Assembly: GCA_027946365.1 (NCBI GenBank)
Contig: JAPEUQ010000009.1
Coordinates: 744,001 to 808,000 of the forward strand
DNA length: 64,000 bases
Origin: Kalmusia sp. IMI 367209
Taxonomy: Eukaryota > Ascomycota > Dothideomycetes > Pleosporales > Didymosphaeriaceae
Direction: 5' to 3'
Shown here: in pieces, positions 41,582 through 53,728 of the stretch
How positions within the stretch are numbered: position 1 is the stretch's first letter
How the letters are laid out: every line of letters starts with the position of its first letter
Notes under the pieces: generated by a model
Seen by the model: only the letters and a program-made list of their open reading frames with translations
What the model was told of the DNA's origin: nothing
Database searches by the model: none
Program-made: the position numbers and the translations under genes

Positions 41582-44500
41582 TGACGGTTCTTCCACGCCT
41601 GAGCCAATCGCCACTAACGTACTGCTGAATTCGGTTGTCTCCACACCTCTTGGGGGTACCCTGGGTATCCCATCATCATTGGGGTATGTATGCAGCATAC
41701 TTACAGAACGGTTGCATGTGGGCCCCATCTGTCGCTTGGCGTTGCTGGTTCACTTGATCCACTTCAGACTTTGCTCTCAATCGGCCTGCATATCCGGAAG
41801 GGGATCGGAGCCCATAGCTTCACTGCCACCTCCCTGTATATATCCTCTGACCTGTTGCATTTATGGGTCTCCATAATACTGTCTTTCCGAGATTCATCTC
41901 GTAGCAGTAGGAGACGTAGAAATTAAACGATTGAATAAGTCACATGAGTTGATTCAGTAGTTACCATGTGGCGAGGCTGAAAAAGCAAACTAGCTGAGCG
42001 TCTTCCTCACCCAAAGTGTCCATGGCCATTGAGCTTTTGCGCCTCCTCTATGTATTGTCCTCGGTGTAGCACAGCTTCTTCGGGAAAGCCCACCTCTTCT
42101 ACCGTGTCCACATTTACGCCTTCTAACCTGTCTTGGTCGTCATCTCGACCCCCTAATACCAATTTTACGCTCTGTTGCGCTATTACACTTTGTTGCTAAC
42201 CAAGGGAAAACGTCTCTGGTTCAAACTCCAGTGTTCGAATGATGGCCTGCCAAGTCTTCACCAAACGTGACCGAATGCGAAGAAACCCAATACACGGCTG
42301 AGGGACGGCGGACGAAGCTAGCGCGCTAATTGAATGTGCGGCTGGATCGCGCCTGTCTGTTACACGACGGCAATCCTACCAAAGAGTAGCCATATTGGGC
42401 CGAGTAAGTGAGGGAGAGCGTGCTGCATGATCACTAATCCGCGCGCTCTATGCACGTCTCGGAGCCGATGGCGTCCAATTCGAAAAGCAAAACTAGGCTG
42501 GGCTGATTGGCAACCCACAGGTGGGTTTATTGGTCGTCTGAGCAGGGGCGTGCAGGGATGCAAGAGGACCTGGACGCGAGAAAATGCGGAGTCGGCGGGC
42601 GACGAGGCTAAGAAGACGGGAAGACGGCTCCGCTACCAAGGACGCACAACATAAGCACGCCGGCCGATTCGAAATGTCGAGTATCTTCGGTCTGGGATCG
42701 ACGGGCCATGAGTGGATGCATCATGGTAAGATGGAGATGGCGCGCAGGCAGAGGCGGTGGTCATGCGGCCGAGGGCGTCCATGGTTTGCGTCTTCGGCAG
42801 CGCGTCTCGTCCCGTTCCTAGCGCCCGGGCGCGCATCCGGGCGCCGGGTCCACGCTCCCGATCATGAAGAAAGCGAGGCGACGTACCGCTTTGCCGACGC
42901 CTGGACAGCGCCACCCGTTACCAACACGTCCCTACCGCTCCGGCAGCGCGAGCCCGACGATGCCCAGGACGGGCGAAGAAGTGCGACATGTCGGCGCGGC
43001 GTCTGCGAATGTAAAAAGTGTGTGTCGATGGATGGTGCGTGATATTGACTTGGTCCAAGTGCTGTGGTAGGTGTAGCATCTAGATCTGGCCATGGAGACG
43101 GAACGCGATCGAGGCTGAAGTGCGATGCGTCGAGACGCAGAGATGGCACGTACGCAGCTCCTACCGGGTGGTTAGCCATTTCACTTGGTCTGGATGGAGC
43201 TACAGTGTGCGGAGATGCTCGGCCTAGATTCCTGGCGTTTGTAGAGATGGCCAGGTGTTGGGCTTTACGCTGACGGCCGAGATCATACCTGCATCGGCGG
43301 CAGGCTACCATAGGCTCCATTTTCCGGCTTACGGAACATCCTCATTGCAAAAAGATATGTGCGAGCAGAACGCTTCTTTGAAGATGTGTGGTGTTCTGTC
43401 TTCCTAGTCTAAAGCAAGGGAAGATTTCATTGGGTCGGGTAACCTGTAACGGGTGGGCTCATGGGCAGCGGGGCATTCGGACCGCCTTGGCGATACGCAG
43501 AGGCGACCAAGTCGGGGATGGCAGACCGCTTGATTGGTCAGGGGGCTGCAGACGTTGGCGATTTGAATGGGGGGACGAGTGGGATTATTCTAGCCTTGGC
43601 ATCGGTTCCGAGCGGGGGTATGTCGGCTTAAGCACGGCTTAACTTGCGCTTGACTGTACATGGAGTAGCGTCGGTATCAGACTCTTGGCGCATCTGCTCC
43701 GCTGATCGCTAAACAACAAGGAAGGCCAGATATCTACCCTTGTGTTATAGATTCTGTGGTAACTCACTGTATAATGCATCAGACGTATGTTCTGACTTTT
43801 CGAAACTAGACCAGCACTCTTACGAAGTGAATCGCCGACCTCCAGGCTATCCCCTGCGCCCCAGCAAAGCAATTGGTCCCCCGCTTGTGAATCAAGCATC
43901 CAGACGGCTCATGCCGATTATCAGCCATTGGGATGAGTATTGTCCAATAAGCTTAGCGAATACGGCAGCAGCCATCTCGGACTTTATTGCCGGTCTATCC
44001 GATCTTGCACTCGAGCAAGATTTACTCTAGATCTCGATAAGCCCCAGGACTTTCCGAGTCTGGGCCGATGATGGCAGGGATCTGGGCTAGGTTAACCCTG
44101 AAGCCTTCCTTCGTAAAGTGGAGAGTGACCTCGTCCATGGAAGGAATATGGTTTGCGGAGGTGAGGATGTTTGTGTTCTGCTCACTCTCTCCTGAAGAAA
44201 ATTGTCCAGGCAGTCTGGATCGAACTGTCGGGCTTCAACTCAGGCCTCTTATTCCCGGTCCTTTACCCCCTGAAAAAGGTGGCCCTACGGTGGTCCCAGA
44301 AGGCGTCACAGCTTATTCCTTGATTGCTTCAGTGCAGGGTTCAATTAATTATGTGAAATGCGGTATGAATCTCCGTTGCAAAGAGTAAACGACTGGCTTT
44401 TGGTTCATCCTGCTAAAATATGATAACGTTTGACTCAACAGTCCATCGACACTTACCATGAAGGATAAAAAGCAAATGAGTACCCGTACCCTTGTAAGAC

Positions 44501-45063
44501 GCCTTGCAAAGATACCCCACGTAAACACATCCCCGTATCGGTACACATATGACACGAATAAGCAACCCGCCCGCCATCATGTTGGAAATAAAAACTAGGG
44601 GACATAGTTGTAAGCAAAATAGGGCTTATAGAAATGGAGGACTCTTATAATCCTCGTCTATAAAGTTTGGAAGAAGTACAACACCAATGAAGGGTTGACC
44701 GTATACTATGCTTAAGGGGGTTAGCGTACTTAGTTCAGATGAATGGGCGTAGTCACAAGCCCAAAGTGTCCCGCGTCCCTATTCTTAACCACGGCCAAAT
44801 GCCGCCTTTTCTCGGAGTAGTCAACGTACATATATTCTAAATTACCACATGCACTATCCAAACATCTTGTTCATTTACATGTTTGATTGCCTAATACCAT
44901 TTGTCAATTTAGGGTCACTGGTAATTGCCTTAAAGAAAACGAAGCTTTCCATGAGACGTTTTTGAGGCATCTACAGCACCCTCTATCGGCCTCTTGCTTT
45001 CGTTGTATCATATTGTATCCATCCATCTGGTCCTCATCAGACGAAAACACCAGCACTACCAGT
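41582..45063. other. Gene-free 3.5 kb right of the cluster
   Basis: No supported gene. The centre (about 42400-43300) is GC-rich with long overlapping frames in several registers, typical of GC-driven open frames, and none shows family motifs. The right part is AT-richer. A T-arm-like GGTTCAAACTCC near 42218 lacks a fitting acceptor stem. Confidence 0.4.
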
Positions 45064-45363
45064 ATGCATCCCGCGTGGCTGATTCCTACGGACTTGCAAG
45101 CAACGATGGCTCAATGCACTGGCATCCAGCAACATGGATGGGCAGTGCAGTACCGAGTCGGCGATAAGGTAGCCAGGTATTCCGATTCGAGCTCCAAGAA
45201 TCTCAAATACTCAGTCATCATTCAAATGGGCCTAAAGCGTGACGGGAAAGGCGTCAGATGCCTGGTCAGCGAGGCTTGGTCAAAGGAAGACCTCATTGGC
45301 AAAGGACTGACAACGAGTGCAAAGGTGACCTTTGATGAATGTTTCTACAGCGCTTTTGGCTGA
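45064..45363 (+). CDS. Small hypothetical protein
   Basis: 99 aa from the first in-frame ATG; the open frame runs further upstream without an ATG. Composition is natural (GWAVQYRVGDKVARYSDSSS, KGVRCLVSEAWSKEDLIGKG) with no signal peptide or known domain. It ends 142 bp before the F-box-like gene in another frame, so it could be an exon of that gene, but no splice pair joins them cleanly. Confidence 0.35.
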   Translation: MHPAWLIPTDLQATMAQCTGIQQHGWAVQYRVGDKVARYSDSSSKNLKYSVIIQMGLKRDGKGVRCLVSEAWSKEDLIGKGLTTSAKVTFDECFYSAFG

Positions 45364-45505
45364 TCGTATTCTGTAGCTTGCAGAGAGCTGGCCGCTCGTG
45401 GCATTCGTACCCTCGACGTACTATCATATCCTAGATGTCGAAGCCCTACTACACCCCTCCCATCGAACCTGGCCACGAAAGGACCAGGGTGCGGTGGATG
45501 ACTCG

Positions 45506-46444
45506 ATGGGTTTCAATTTTGTCACCAAGGAGCTTGAGGTCATCAGCAACCTCCAAAACCCAATCTCGGCAGCGTTTCGATCACGCATATTCCGCTTCAT
45601 GGAACTTCCCCGAGAGCTTAAGCACATGGTACTCTCCAACCTGATCGGTGATCTGGTCGTCACAACCAGCAGTTTGCCCGGCACCCGAGCCCATGAAGAG
45701 TACAAATTGTCCATAACTCGCGACCTGGGCAGTCTTTCCAGCGCAGACAGATCTCTCAGCAAAGAGATCCGCGCCTGCATTCCCGACACGGGAACGCTCG
45801 AGATCCTCTTGAACAAGCCGTTCTATGAAGCCAATCAGCAACGCGACATGCAGCGCCGAGTCGAACCCTGCAACCCGGAGGTTACTTGCCATCTCAAAAC
45901 CTCCCCCGGGCTTGACTTTCGCAACGTTCTACTTCTGCTCCACGTTTTCATTGGCCCTGACTACCACGAGAAAACGCCCGTCCAGGAGATTAGCGACCTT
46001 CTATCCGACTTGGACGCCGAGCTCGAGGTCGACACAGGGCTCGACATTCCAAATGGGATAGAGATGATGCCTAAGCTCAATCATCTTAACATCCTCACTA
46101 AGGTCACGCATGTCTCATCGCAACAAACTTCCAAGCAACAAATGGATGCGGACTGCGACGCCGCACGAGCCGCGCTGGAAGATGTCAAGAAACTGACGCA
46201 GCTGATGCCGGTCTTCAGCAGGCTCAAAGCTGGCTTGACATATCCTGGCCGCATGTTCGAAACGGATGAAATGATCCCTCCCCACAACATCAGTGTAGAA
46301 TGGCTGAACTGCCATCCTAACGACGAACAAGACTTTGAACCTAGCGGTCATCAGCCTGTCGCGAGGACCCTGGAGCCAAATCAGTTCTATGCCAGTGCGG
46401 GCGGCTTCGAGACTTTATGGGATCAAGTCTCCAAGTTCGATTAA
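45506..46444 (+). CDS. F-box-like hypothetical protein
   Basis: 312 aa from the first in-frame ATG (MGFNFVTKEL); the open frame extends ~36 codons upstream. FMELPRELKHMVLSNLIGDL near residue 30 resembles a degenerate F-box helix pair at the start of many fungal F-box proteins. The remainder (LLLLHVFIGPDYHEKTPVQE, then a DCDAARAALEDVKKLTQLM helix) matches no family I know. A substrate-recognition role in ubiquitination is only suggested. Confidence 0.5.
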   Translation: MGFNFVTKELEVISNLQNPISAAFRSRIFRFMELPRELKHMVLSNLIGDLVVTTSSLPGTRAHEEYKLSITRDLGSLSSADRSLSKEIRACIPDTGTLEILLNKPFYEANQQRDMQRRVEPCNPEVTCHLKTSPGLDFRNVLLLLHVFIGPDYHEKTPVQEISDLLSDLDAELEVDTGLDIPNGIEMMPKLNHLNILTKVTHVSSQQTSKQQMDADCDAARAALEDVKKLTQLMPVFSRLKAGLTYPGRMFETDEMIPPHNISVEWLNCHPNDEQDFEPSGHQPVARTLEPNQFYASAGGFETLWDQVSKFD

Positions 46445-46899
46445 CTGAACGACGTATCGAGTTGCGGGTTAATGGTGCTGGTCTCACGAAAGAGCAGGCA
46501 GAATCAGGGCAGCCGTATGGGATTTTCGATATTGGCGATCTATACTGCTAGATTTTATGATAATTCATGGGGGTAATTATTTTATCTTGCTTCTTTACTT
46601 TAGCTTCATGCTGCCGACAACTAGATCGAGAGACTGGGGCCCTTGATATTATCTATACTTGACGTGTCTAGGGTTAATGAAACGAGACGGAGGATATTGG
46701 AGCACTTTGCTTTATGTTATTCGGAGCCCTTGATAACGTCGCACGTATCAAGGTTCTTCTTTTTGACTTTATCGTATTTGCTGTGATCGAAGGTAATTTG
46801 TTTCTTTGCATCCAAACCAACCACTAGAATACGAGTGTATTAACACTTTTTTACCTCGTATTTAAGAAAGTGCTCCAGATCCTCCCCATTTTTAGGATG
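46445..46899. other. AT-rich intergenic DNA
   Basis: No gene seen. Two GAGCCCTTGATA/GGGCCCTTGATA copies (near 46638 and 46725) suggest a short degraded repeat. Confidence 0.35.
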
Positions 46900-47346
46900 T
46901 CAGGATATTTTTATAGAGACAGGCTTGCCATGATCTGCATGTGTCAGGTGTTGACAGTACTGCATGTAATACTGTAGGATGTATGTCACTACAATAGGCA
47001 TGGCGTAAGGGAACTCGTTGAGCGTAATGCGCAAGTTCTTTATTTTTGAAGCGTGGAGAAGTAGGAGAGCCCATTCGGCGGCCTTTCTGTTCTGTTCGCG
47101 TCCTAGATATTTGTGCCGTATCAGCTTTTCTTGACGATGGACGGGTTGGCGTTGGATTGCGGCTGCAATTTTATAGTACGACAACGCAGAGTCGGCTGTT
47201 TCCTCGGTTTACTTAGCATTCCAAAGTACACGATGCGGCTTGTAAAGACAGATCTCGATATCTCTGGTATAGGGACCATATTCGAGCCGAGTAGTCATGT
47301 TATCCAGCATCTAAGACAGCTTTATGAGATCGTGTGGCGAGAGCAT
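46900..47346 (-). pseudogene. Decayed hypothetical gene with two in-frame stops
   Basis: One frame reads from ATG 47344-47346 (SPHDLIKLS, stop, MLDNMTTRLEYGPYTRDIEI, CLYKPHRVLWNAK, stop, TEETADSALSYYKIAAAI, then EQNRKAAEWALLLLHAS). The stops are TAG at 47311-47313 and TAA at 47209-47211. Coding-like sequence continues across both in the same frame. Each stop is one C-to-T change from Gln (CAG, CAA), as repeat-induced point mutation could produce. No intron fits around either stop. Family not identified. Confidence 0.5.
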
Positions 47347-47355
47347 CTTGTATAG

Positions 47356-48411
47356 ATGTTCTTGCGCCGGCTTGTTCTAGACAAAGCTGTAACGGTCGAC
47401 TGACAAGGATGCCGCGGCATCCCCTGACCTATCGTTGCTGGTGGGTTCCGTGGAGATGTCTGCTCAGACTGGTTGGTAAGATGATCGAGCTCGCTTCGCT
47501 TCATGCGCGATGAGAGAACATAAATACTCTCTACGATGATGCAGGAGCGACCCTACCATAGGGCATGCCGTACCGTGTACCCACACGTGTGAACAAGTCC
47601 TTGGCGAACCGAACCAGGCGGAGGCGGAGAGCATCTGTGTGCTGTGGCGTCGTTAGCACCAGGAGCGACTTGCGGGGTCTAGATACAGAGAAAGTCGGCG
47701 AAGGCGCCGAAAGTAATCCTAGAGCATGGGACAGGCAGGGCGAGGTGACGATTGTCGGCTTAGGCTGGCATTTCTTATCGCGGGCGAAGGCCAGCTGGGC
47801 CCCCTGTCGATGCTGATCGCGGGGATTGTCGCAAACGAGTAGTTAAGCTATTGAGACCATCAACATTGCAACGACGTCTAGCGTACCTACTGTCCTACAT
47901 GTCTATCCTTGGCAGATCCAGCGCAAGAAGCTATACGAAGGCACAATGAGAGTAGGCCCTCGCCCCCGCTCGCGCCATCATGGCACTACAGTACCTTCGC
48001 TGCGTCGACCAGGAACAAGATATACGAAATATCGAGATGTTGGGATGGTAGGCAGTACCATCTGGCATAACCTATACTAACGGAAAACGAACATAGGCGA
48101 AGCAAGATATTGAGCGTCTTGAGTGAATACATCGAAATGAAAGTTGGACCTACAATCAAACACGAATAGAGACCACCACCATCGACTCAGAGATACCATT
48201 ATTTTCGTCTATCCATCGCCTTACACTGCATCATGCGCAGAATGTTCGCCCTCTTTCTTAGGTGCATCGTTTTCAAACAAGCCCGTATCTACTTCGATGT
48301 GTAGAGGGTGCCGGACTTTTGACCCACCACAGCCGTCAATAGACACGCAACACCGAACCAGGTAACTCCACAGCGCTCAAGCAACATCAGCCGCATAGGT
48401 CGATGATTTGG
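47356..48411. other. Intergenic
   Basis: No gene supported. The last ~180 bases may include a further 3' exon of the J-domain gene (see next entry), as a GTAAGC donor sits at its current stop. Confidence 0.35.
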
Positions 48412-49202
48412 TTAGCTTACCTCTTCACGGGTTGTAAACCAGTTGGCCTTCCTCGCCGAAATCTCAGCACGGACTTTCAGTCGCTCTGCATAGCGCTGAG
48501 GATCCTCTTTCCTCTCGTCTTCCTCACGGCCTTCTCGAACAAAACGAGCATAGCACCCGCCGCACCAACATTTCTTGCCATACGAGACGCTACTAGCCTC
48601 TCCGGACTCCATATGCGACTGATGTTCGCTGTCTATGATGCCATCACGTTTCTCCTCCTCATCAATCATACATTCCATCCATTTCACAATTCCTTGCGCC
48701 CTTTCGATCGCTTTGATCCTGATGCTCCACGCTTCTTCTTTCGCCTTCCGCTCCGGGTCCATAGGATATGCGTACTCGGAGCTCTTCGCACGATGTCCTG
48801 CTGCCTCGTCTGCCGTTGCTACAGCTCTCGCATATGCCCGCGACCGTTTATACCGATACTTGATCCGCTCGGACTCGCCATCATTGGCGTGGGTAGCGCT
48901 GTGCGGAGTGGAGCTCGTACCTCGTTGTCGATCGTAGCGGGCGCGAGTATCAGGATTACCCAGGATCTCGTATGCTTCCTGAATCTGGTTGGGACATTAA
49001 TACGTCTGCATCTTGTCATGGAATTGGGTACGCTTGCCTTTTGGAATTCAGCCGCATCGACATTCTCACCGCAAGGTTTCTTGTCTGGATGATGTTGGAG
49101 AGCAGAACGACGATACGCTCGTTTGACGTCTTCAATGGTCGCGTTCACATCAATGCCCAGGACACCGTAAAGATCGGGCATCTGGTGGAAGGCGCGCGGC
49201 AT
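48412..49202 (-). CDS. DnaJ/J-domain co-chaperone-like protein with a probable GC-AG intron
   Basis: Exons 49038-49202 and 48412-48984 encode 245 aa from ATG 49200-49202. The J domain is N-terminal: DLYGVLGIDVNATIEDVKRA, HHPDKKP with the HPD tripeptide, then EFQK joined to IQEAYEILGNPDTRARYDR. The exact family spacing is obtained with an AAG|GCAAGC donor (intron 48985-49037, GC-AG). A GT donor nine... six bases later would insert Ala-Ser. The C-terminal half is charged and helical, with CWCGGCYARF as a possible small metal site. J proteins stimulate Hsp70 ATPase. The stop follows a GTAAGC, so a further 3' exon is possible. Confidence 0.75.
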
Positions 49203-49824
49203 GGCGAATTCAGCCAAAACAGGAGTCGTGGACGGCTGTGGTGATGGAGTTCGAGAGAAAAATATATGAGAGTTCTAATATGCGTTCGAGTTGGTTGCTA
49301 CAGGAGACAGTCTTCGCGTGCGCACTGGCTCAACCAGGCTAGTGCGACGTTGTAGCATTCACCTCCGCTGTGTCATATCGATCCGGCCCTGGACCATTGT
49401 ATTTGGAAATCGGAGACATTACAGGACTTGGTGGAGGCGTATTACATCTTGCGACGCTCTTGATGGAACTTCTAGGAACGTATCTTCTCAGGCTATTTCC
49501 CCAAAACTCAGGTTGTGCGTGCAGGCTCGCACCTTCCGCGCCCACTACCGTGTTCTGCAGGAACGGAGAGAACTTTTGCGGCACTAGTGGATTGGGATGA
49601 ACAGGCGGATCCTCATTTTTGAACTGTTACTAGACCGAGATCTCGAATTGCTGATCGCAAGAGAGGCTGCGCTCGCGAGCTAGGAAGCGGCGGTGGCAGG
49701 TCCGTATCACTCGCAATATGCGTCTGAATGGTCAGCAGCCGATTATACCACTAGTAAATCTTCATCCTTAAATCAATAATTTTGAAATTCATCTGTGGGA
49801 TATCCATCGTTTGTATAGAAGCAT
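49203..49824. other. Intergenic
   Basis: Promoter of the J-domain gene and unassigned DNA. Short frames on both strands lack motifs. Confidence 0.4.
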
Positions 49825-50109
49825 CTACGGCAGCCGCGGCTTGAGCCTCGACGCCCGATCCGAGGCATTCCGATCGGCTGAAGAATATTCAAGGAAATTC
49901 GGATACAGATTCGAAAGTTCGGCGGAAGCGAACATAGGCGTTGGTGGGAGATTCACTTTGAAAAGATAGCAGAACGACTGTTCAGTGGGGCAACGGAGCT
50001 CGCATACTGGAAGGAGCCTTGAATAAATATAGACAGCGATGAGATTCTTTAGCGAGGAGACGAGCTCTTCAGCGCCCGACTTTGACGACGGTGGGCCAAT
50101 TTCAGGCAC
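49825..50109 (-). CDS. Hypothetical ORF, possible 3' exon
   Basis: An open frame of ~94 codons with natural composition (SLKNLIAVYIYSRLLPV, then YLFKVNLPPTPMFASAELSN) but no ATG start. Upstream, a TACTAAC-like branch site near 50185 and several AG acceptors suggest a spliced gene with an ATG near 50258-50260. I found no phase-consistent join. Family unknown. Confidence 0.25.
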   Translation of the reverse strand: MPEIGPPSSKSGAEELVSSLKNLIAVYIYSRLLPVCELRCPTEQSFCYLFKVNLPPTPMFASAELSNLYPNFLEYSSADRNASDRASRLKPRLP

Positions 50110-50887
50110 AGTAAGATTGTTGCGTACTTTGAGAAAGGGCTACATACTATCTATCACTTCGTCGTTAATTGAATCTTCAGGTTAGTATGTTTGCTATCTT
50201 CTCCACTACGGGTTCCTTCTAATCCTAGGCTCACCTGAAAAGGTAGCCATTGGTACTATGCTCTGGAGCAACCCTCTCTGGCTCCTACTCGCGAGATTCT
50301 TCACTGATATCGCCTTCACCACGCCCTGTAAAATATGTTAGGAAGAAACGTTATTTCATTGTCAGATTTAGATAGACGCCTTTTATTCCAGTATCTACAT
50401 AGTTATCATTGTGCTACGTCTTTTCGATAATGCATTTACAATGAGAGTTGCAATTCAACATGGACATATGGATCGCAGGAATTTAGAATCCTAAGCGACT
50501 ACGGTTGGTCGTTATCAAATTCTGATGGCAGCTTGCCTAGCTGCGAATGGGCTGAGTACTTCTGCCGAGTCTGTTCAAGAGGCTCTCAAATCTTTGCGAG
50601 CGATGAACTAATCTGCGTCTAGAGAATTATGAATGAGATCTCGGGAGTACAGAATAGAGAGTTACGACAAGTTCAATCTCGTGATACTTATGTCCAATAC
50701 CTAGGAGCCTATAGATTTCTAAGCTCGGTAGTTAGATATCCAAAGCGATAGTGTGCAATAGCCTTATGATTCTTTCATATGAATGGATATCGAATAGAAT
50801 AGAAAATCAGTTACATAGGAAATGTAGTCATACATCCAGTTTCCTTCTGCCCAAACGCAAGTTCGACTTTAACCAACATGTCCTTCG
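50110..50887. other. Intergenic, AT-rich
   Basis: Nothing recognisable beyond possible 5' exon material of the ORF just left of it. Confidence 0.3.
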
Positions 50888-51313
50888 CTAATCAACTACA
50901 TATCCATCGTCCTCACTGGGGACCCTTTCCAAATTCTCTATATAGTCGTCTATCACCACCTGTAGCTTACGCTTCTGCCTCGAGCTGAGCTGGATTTTGA
51001 AATCCTCAAGCAGGTTCAATACTCTTGTAGCAAGCTCATCGTCATCATCCGGGGTCAGAGGACTGGGCAAACGCCGATTAGCCTGGCTGGCAGTTGGTGT
51101 CGCTTGTCGAGCACTCCGAAGCACTCGATCCGATGACGGAGTATTCGAGTATCCACGAGACACGCTCTGTGAACTCGTGGAAGGAGTGGACTGGAAACGT
51201 GGTTCGACGCTTTGGCGTGGTCTAGATGGCGTTTGAGGCTCGGGCGACATGGCCTCGGCCAAGCGCCTTCTAGCTTCAGTTTCATGTTCTACCCAGAGCC
51301 AAAATCCGCACAT
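50888..51313 (-). CDS. Small hypothetical protein with disordered centre
   Basis: 141 aa, ATG 51311-51313. It starts MCGFWLWVEHETEARRRLAE, passes through a Pro/Ser/Thr/Arg-rich region (about residues 22-85), and ends in a predicted helix (TRVLNLLEDFKIQLSSRQKR, KLQVVIDDYIENLERV). No signal peptide or known domain. The clear division into disordered and helical parts argues for a real protein. A start at the second Met (MSPEPQTP) is possible. Confidence 0.45.
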   Translation of the reverse strand: MCGFWLWVEHETEARRRLAEAMSPEPQTPSRPRQSVEPRFQSTPSTSSQSVSRGYSNTPSSDRVLRSARQATPTASQANRRLPSPLTPDDDDELATRVLNLLEDFKIQLSSRQKRKLQVVIDDYIENLERVPSEDDGYVVD

Positions 51314-53085
51314 TGGCTCCTCGGGGCATTTAAAGACTGATTCTGATCAGGTTCGGTTCTATCGGAGGGTTGAAGTAATTGTGTTTGTTTACATACAAGC
51401 TTTGTCCTTGTTTGGTCCGCTGCCTGTTTTGACATACTTCGTCTCTTCGTTGCACAGACAATACCATCGTCCGTTTCTAAATGTTCCTCCGCGAAATCTG
51501 CTAGCCCTGTTGGTCCCGGGTGTTTGGATGTTCATATTGGCTTGAATAGATGCTGCTGCACACCTGTGTCTGGCGATATAGACTGGTAACAAATCAGAAA
51601 AATAAGTTCAGTTTGTTCAATATTCGAAAGATAGGATGGCAGTCCGTTGGATACCCTTTCTACCATTATATCTCTTTTGATCTACATAGAGTCGACCCAA
51701 GCTTGGGCAGTGCACACGAATACGAGCGCCGAACCGCAGGCTGAGACGAGCCAAGGTTAAGACGCACCAATGAACAGTGGCGTCACCCGCCCTTTCGCTT
51801 CGCATTTCCTAGTTTTGCAAGCCAGACATGTACGGGTTCATGCAGCGATAACTATGGATAGGACGTTGGATTGTTAGCTCGTATCAACCAACCAGCCATG
51901 TTCTCAGATTTATGCCAAACCACGGATTGTTCCTTCTCTTAGCCATAGCCGGAGCAACCCAAGCGCCGCGAAACTTCTTGGCCCAACGTACCTTTCACGC
52001 ACCCCGCCAATGTGATCGTCCGTTTCTACCCTTCCTGCATCTCCTACTGTAACGGAGCCCTTCAATGGCTGAGCGCGCTTATGTATGCACGCGTGTCGCT
52101 CGAGAAGTTAAACAATGAATATGACGATTAATACCTATTATAGCTTTGAAAATGCTAAGACATCTACGAAATTATTACGAAGTATTTTAAGGTCATATCA
52201 GGAGACCATATGACCTGAGAAAAGTCGCTTGGGACAGATAGTGTGCTGGTGGTCGCCGTTGAGACATTTGGCACATGAAAACGAAAAGATGGAAGGGTAG
52301 GACGCGGGATAGCGTACCGCAAGTTTTAGAGGAAACAGAAGGCTGAAGGGTTTTCGCTGAAGAATTGGAATACGTAGGGGATCTGTCCTCCCAATCCTCA
52401 CTCTAGTATTTGTTGTCCTAGACTCCCATTACGCTACATTATCTATCATAACGAGCCTTCCGCGCTTACCGTCCGCCGTAGCTTACGTGATTCATTTCAT
52501 AACATAAAATACGACTTTCCTGAACATATTTGATAATCTGAGTCGAAATTTCTTTCTCGTGATGAGGATAAGTTAAAACCAATGTTCTGGATGTAGCTAC
52601 TGCTCGTTTCCCATGCAGAAAGCTACTAGATTGCCCAACTTGTCGCGATGTTTGGCCCTAACGAAGCTTGCACTTGAACACCTTCATCTGTATGCCCAAT
52701 CTGGGTACCGACTAGTCTTGGAGTTTTACAAGCGCCGTAAAGAGCAATGGATATGCTGTTTTCCCCCTCGCGGTGGTCTGTCGTTATCAATACGCTTCTT
52801 CCCTTACAATAGCGCGAGTACTAATTACCGTTGCTTCTTATTTCGCCTTCGCATTCTTGTTCTCTTATCCACACGTAAAATATAGAGCGCTCATCAGTAA
52901 GCTAACAATCGTAAAGTCAACTCTCTCAGCAAACGATGTTCAATCAATTCCATCGCGGCGTCAGATGCCGTACTGGAAGTACACTGTAAGACTTACTCAG
53001 ATAAATAAGTTGTGCTCGACGAAAGGAACAATTCCCACCAGGAATGCGCTTTCAGTATAGCTTGGCATAGTCATAAATGTGCAAA
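51314..53085. other. Gene-free 1.8 kb
   Basis: AT-rich DNA with only short frames; nothing supportable. Confidence 0.4.
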
Positions 53086-53728
53086 CTAATATTGAAACGT
53101 CTGTGGCAGCGAGTTAAATACGCATTTGCACAATCTAGCCATACCAGGTGTGATTAAGGCCATCTCGATTATGAAGAATGGCAGATTATCATTATTAGTC
53201 GTTTTCCAAATGGAAGAGAGGCTAGAGTAGTACATATTATCCTCCTCATGATGAGCTCTTATTCCTATCTGTCTTGCTTGTAATTTCAAATTGAATTCCT
53301 CAGCATGTATACCGCTTGCAGTCATGCCCGCAAAATCGGATAAGAATACAATACTAATAGCGCGACATAGGCGCACACTTCAGGGATAATGATGGACATA
53401 ATGATTCCTGCCTGCTTCCAGACTAGCTTCCAGGTAGGCGACCGATTATCGCCACAGCCAGTAGTCCACCTGAGTAAGCTAATAGAAGTACATTGAAGTT
53501 CGGCATCGCACTGGAGCAATCAGAATTTGGTAAATACCCCCAATATTTGGTGGTGGACTCGAAAAATTCCTGCGGGTTACGTTTCCATTGGTCCCCATAG
53601 TCTAGGCGGGCTGGTCCTTTCAGGTCAGAGCCAGCGATCCTGTTCACGATGTGCTCTTTAGTATATTCAACACACCACAAAGGAGGCCATGTAGGGATCA
53701 CAAGGTGTAAGATCTCTCTTTCACCCAT
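53086..53728 (-). pseudogene. Decayed membrane-protein gene in at least three frame pieces
   Basis: Three overlapping minus-strand pieces read as one protein broken by frame changes. Piece 1 (53423-53728): YTKEHIVNRIAGSDLKGPA to YSGGLLAVAIIGRLPGS. Piece 2: WKLVWKQAGIIMSIIIPEVC and AYVALLVLYSYPI (a membrane helix). Piece 3 (to 53086): EEFNLKLQARQIGIRAHHE to IWKTTNNDNLPFFIIEMAL. The helix with a central PE followed by a charged stretch recalls fungal multi-pass proteins. No splice sites reconcile the frames, so degradation is likelier than introns. Confidence 0.4.

Noticed and set aside
42140..42235. Possible tRNA: T-arm-like CTGGTTCAAACTCCAG near 42214
   Set aside because: No matching acceptor stem, D-arm or anticodon arm at proper distances.
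42427..43320. Cluster of long overlapping frames on both strands
   Set aside because: GC-rich DNA gives open frames in several registers; no motif, signal peptide or splice logic.
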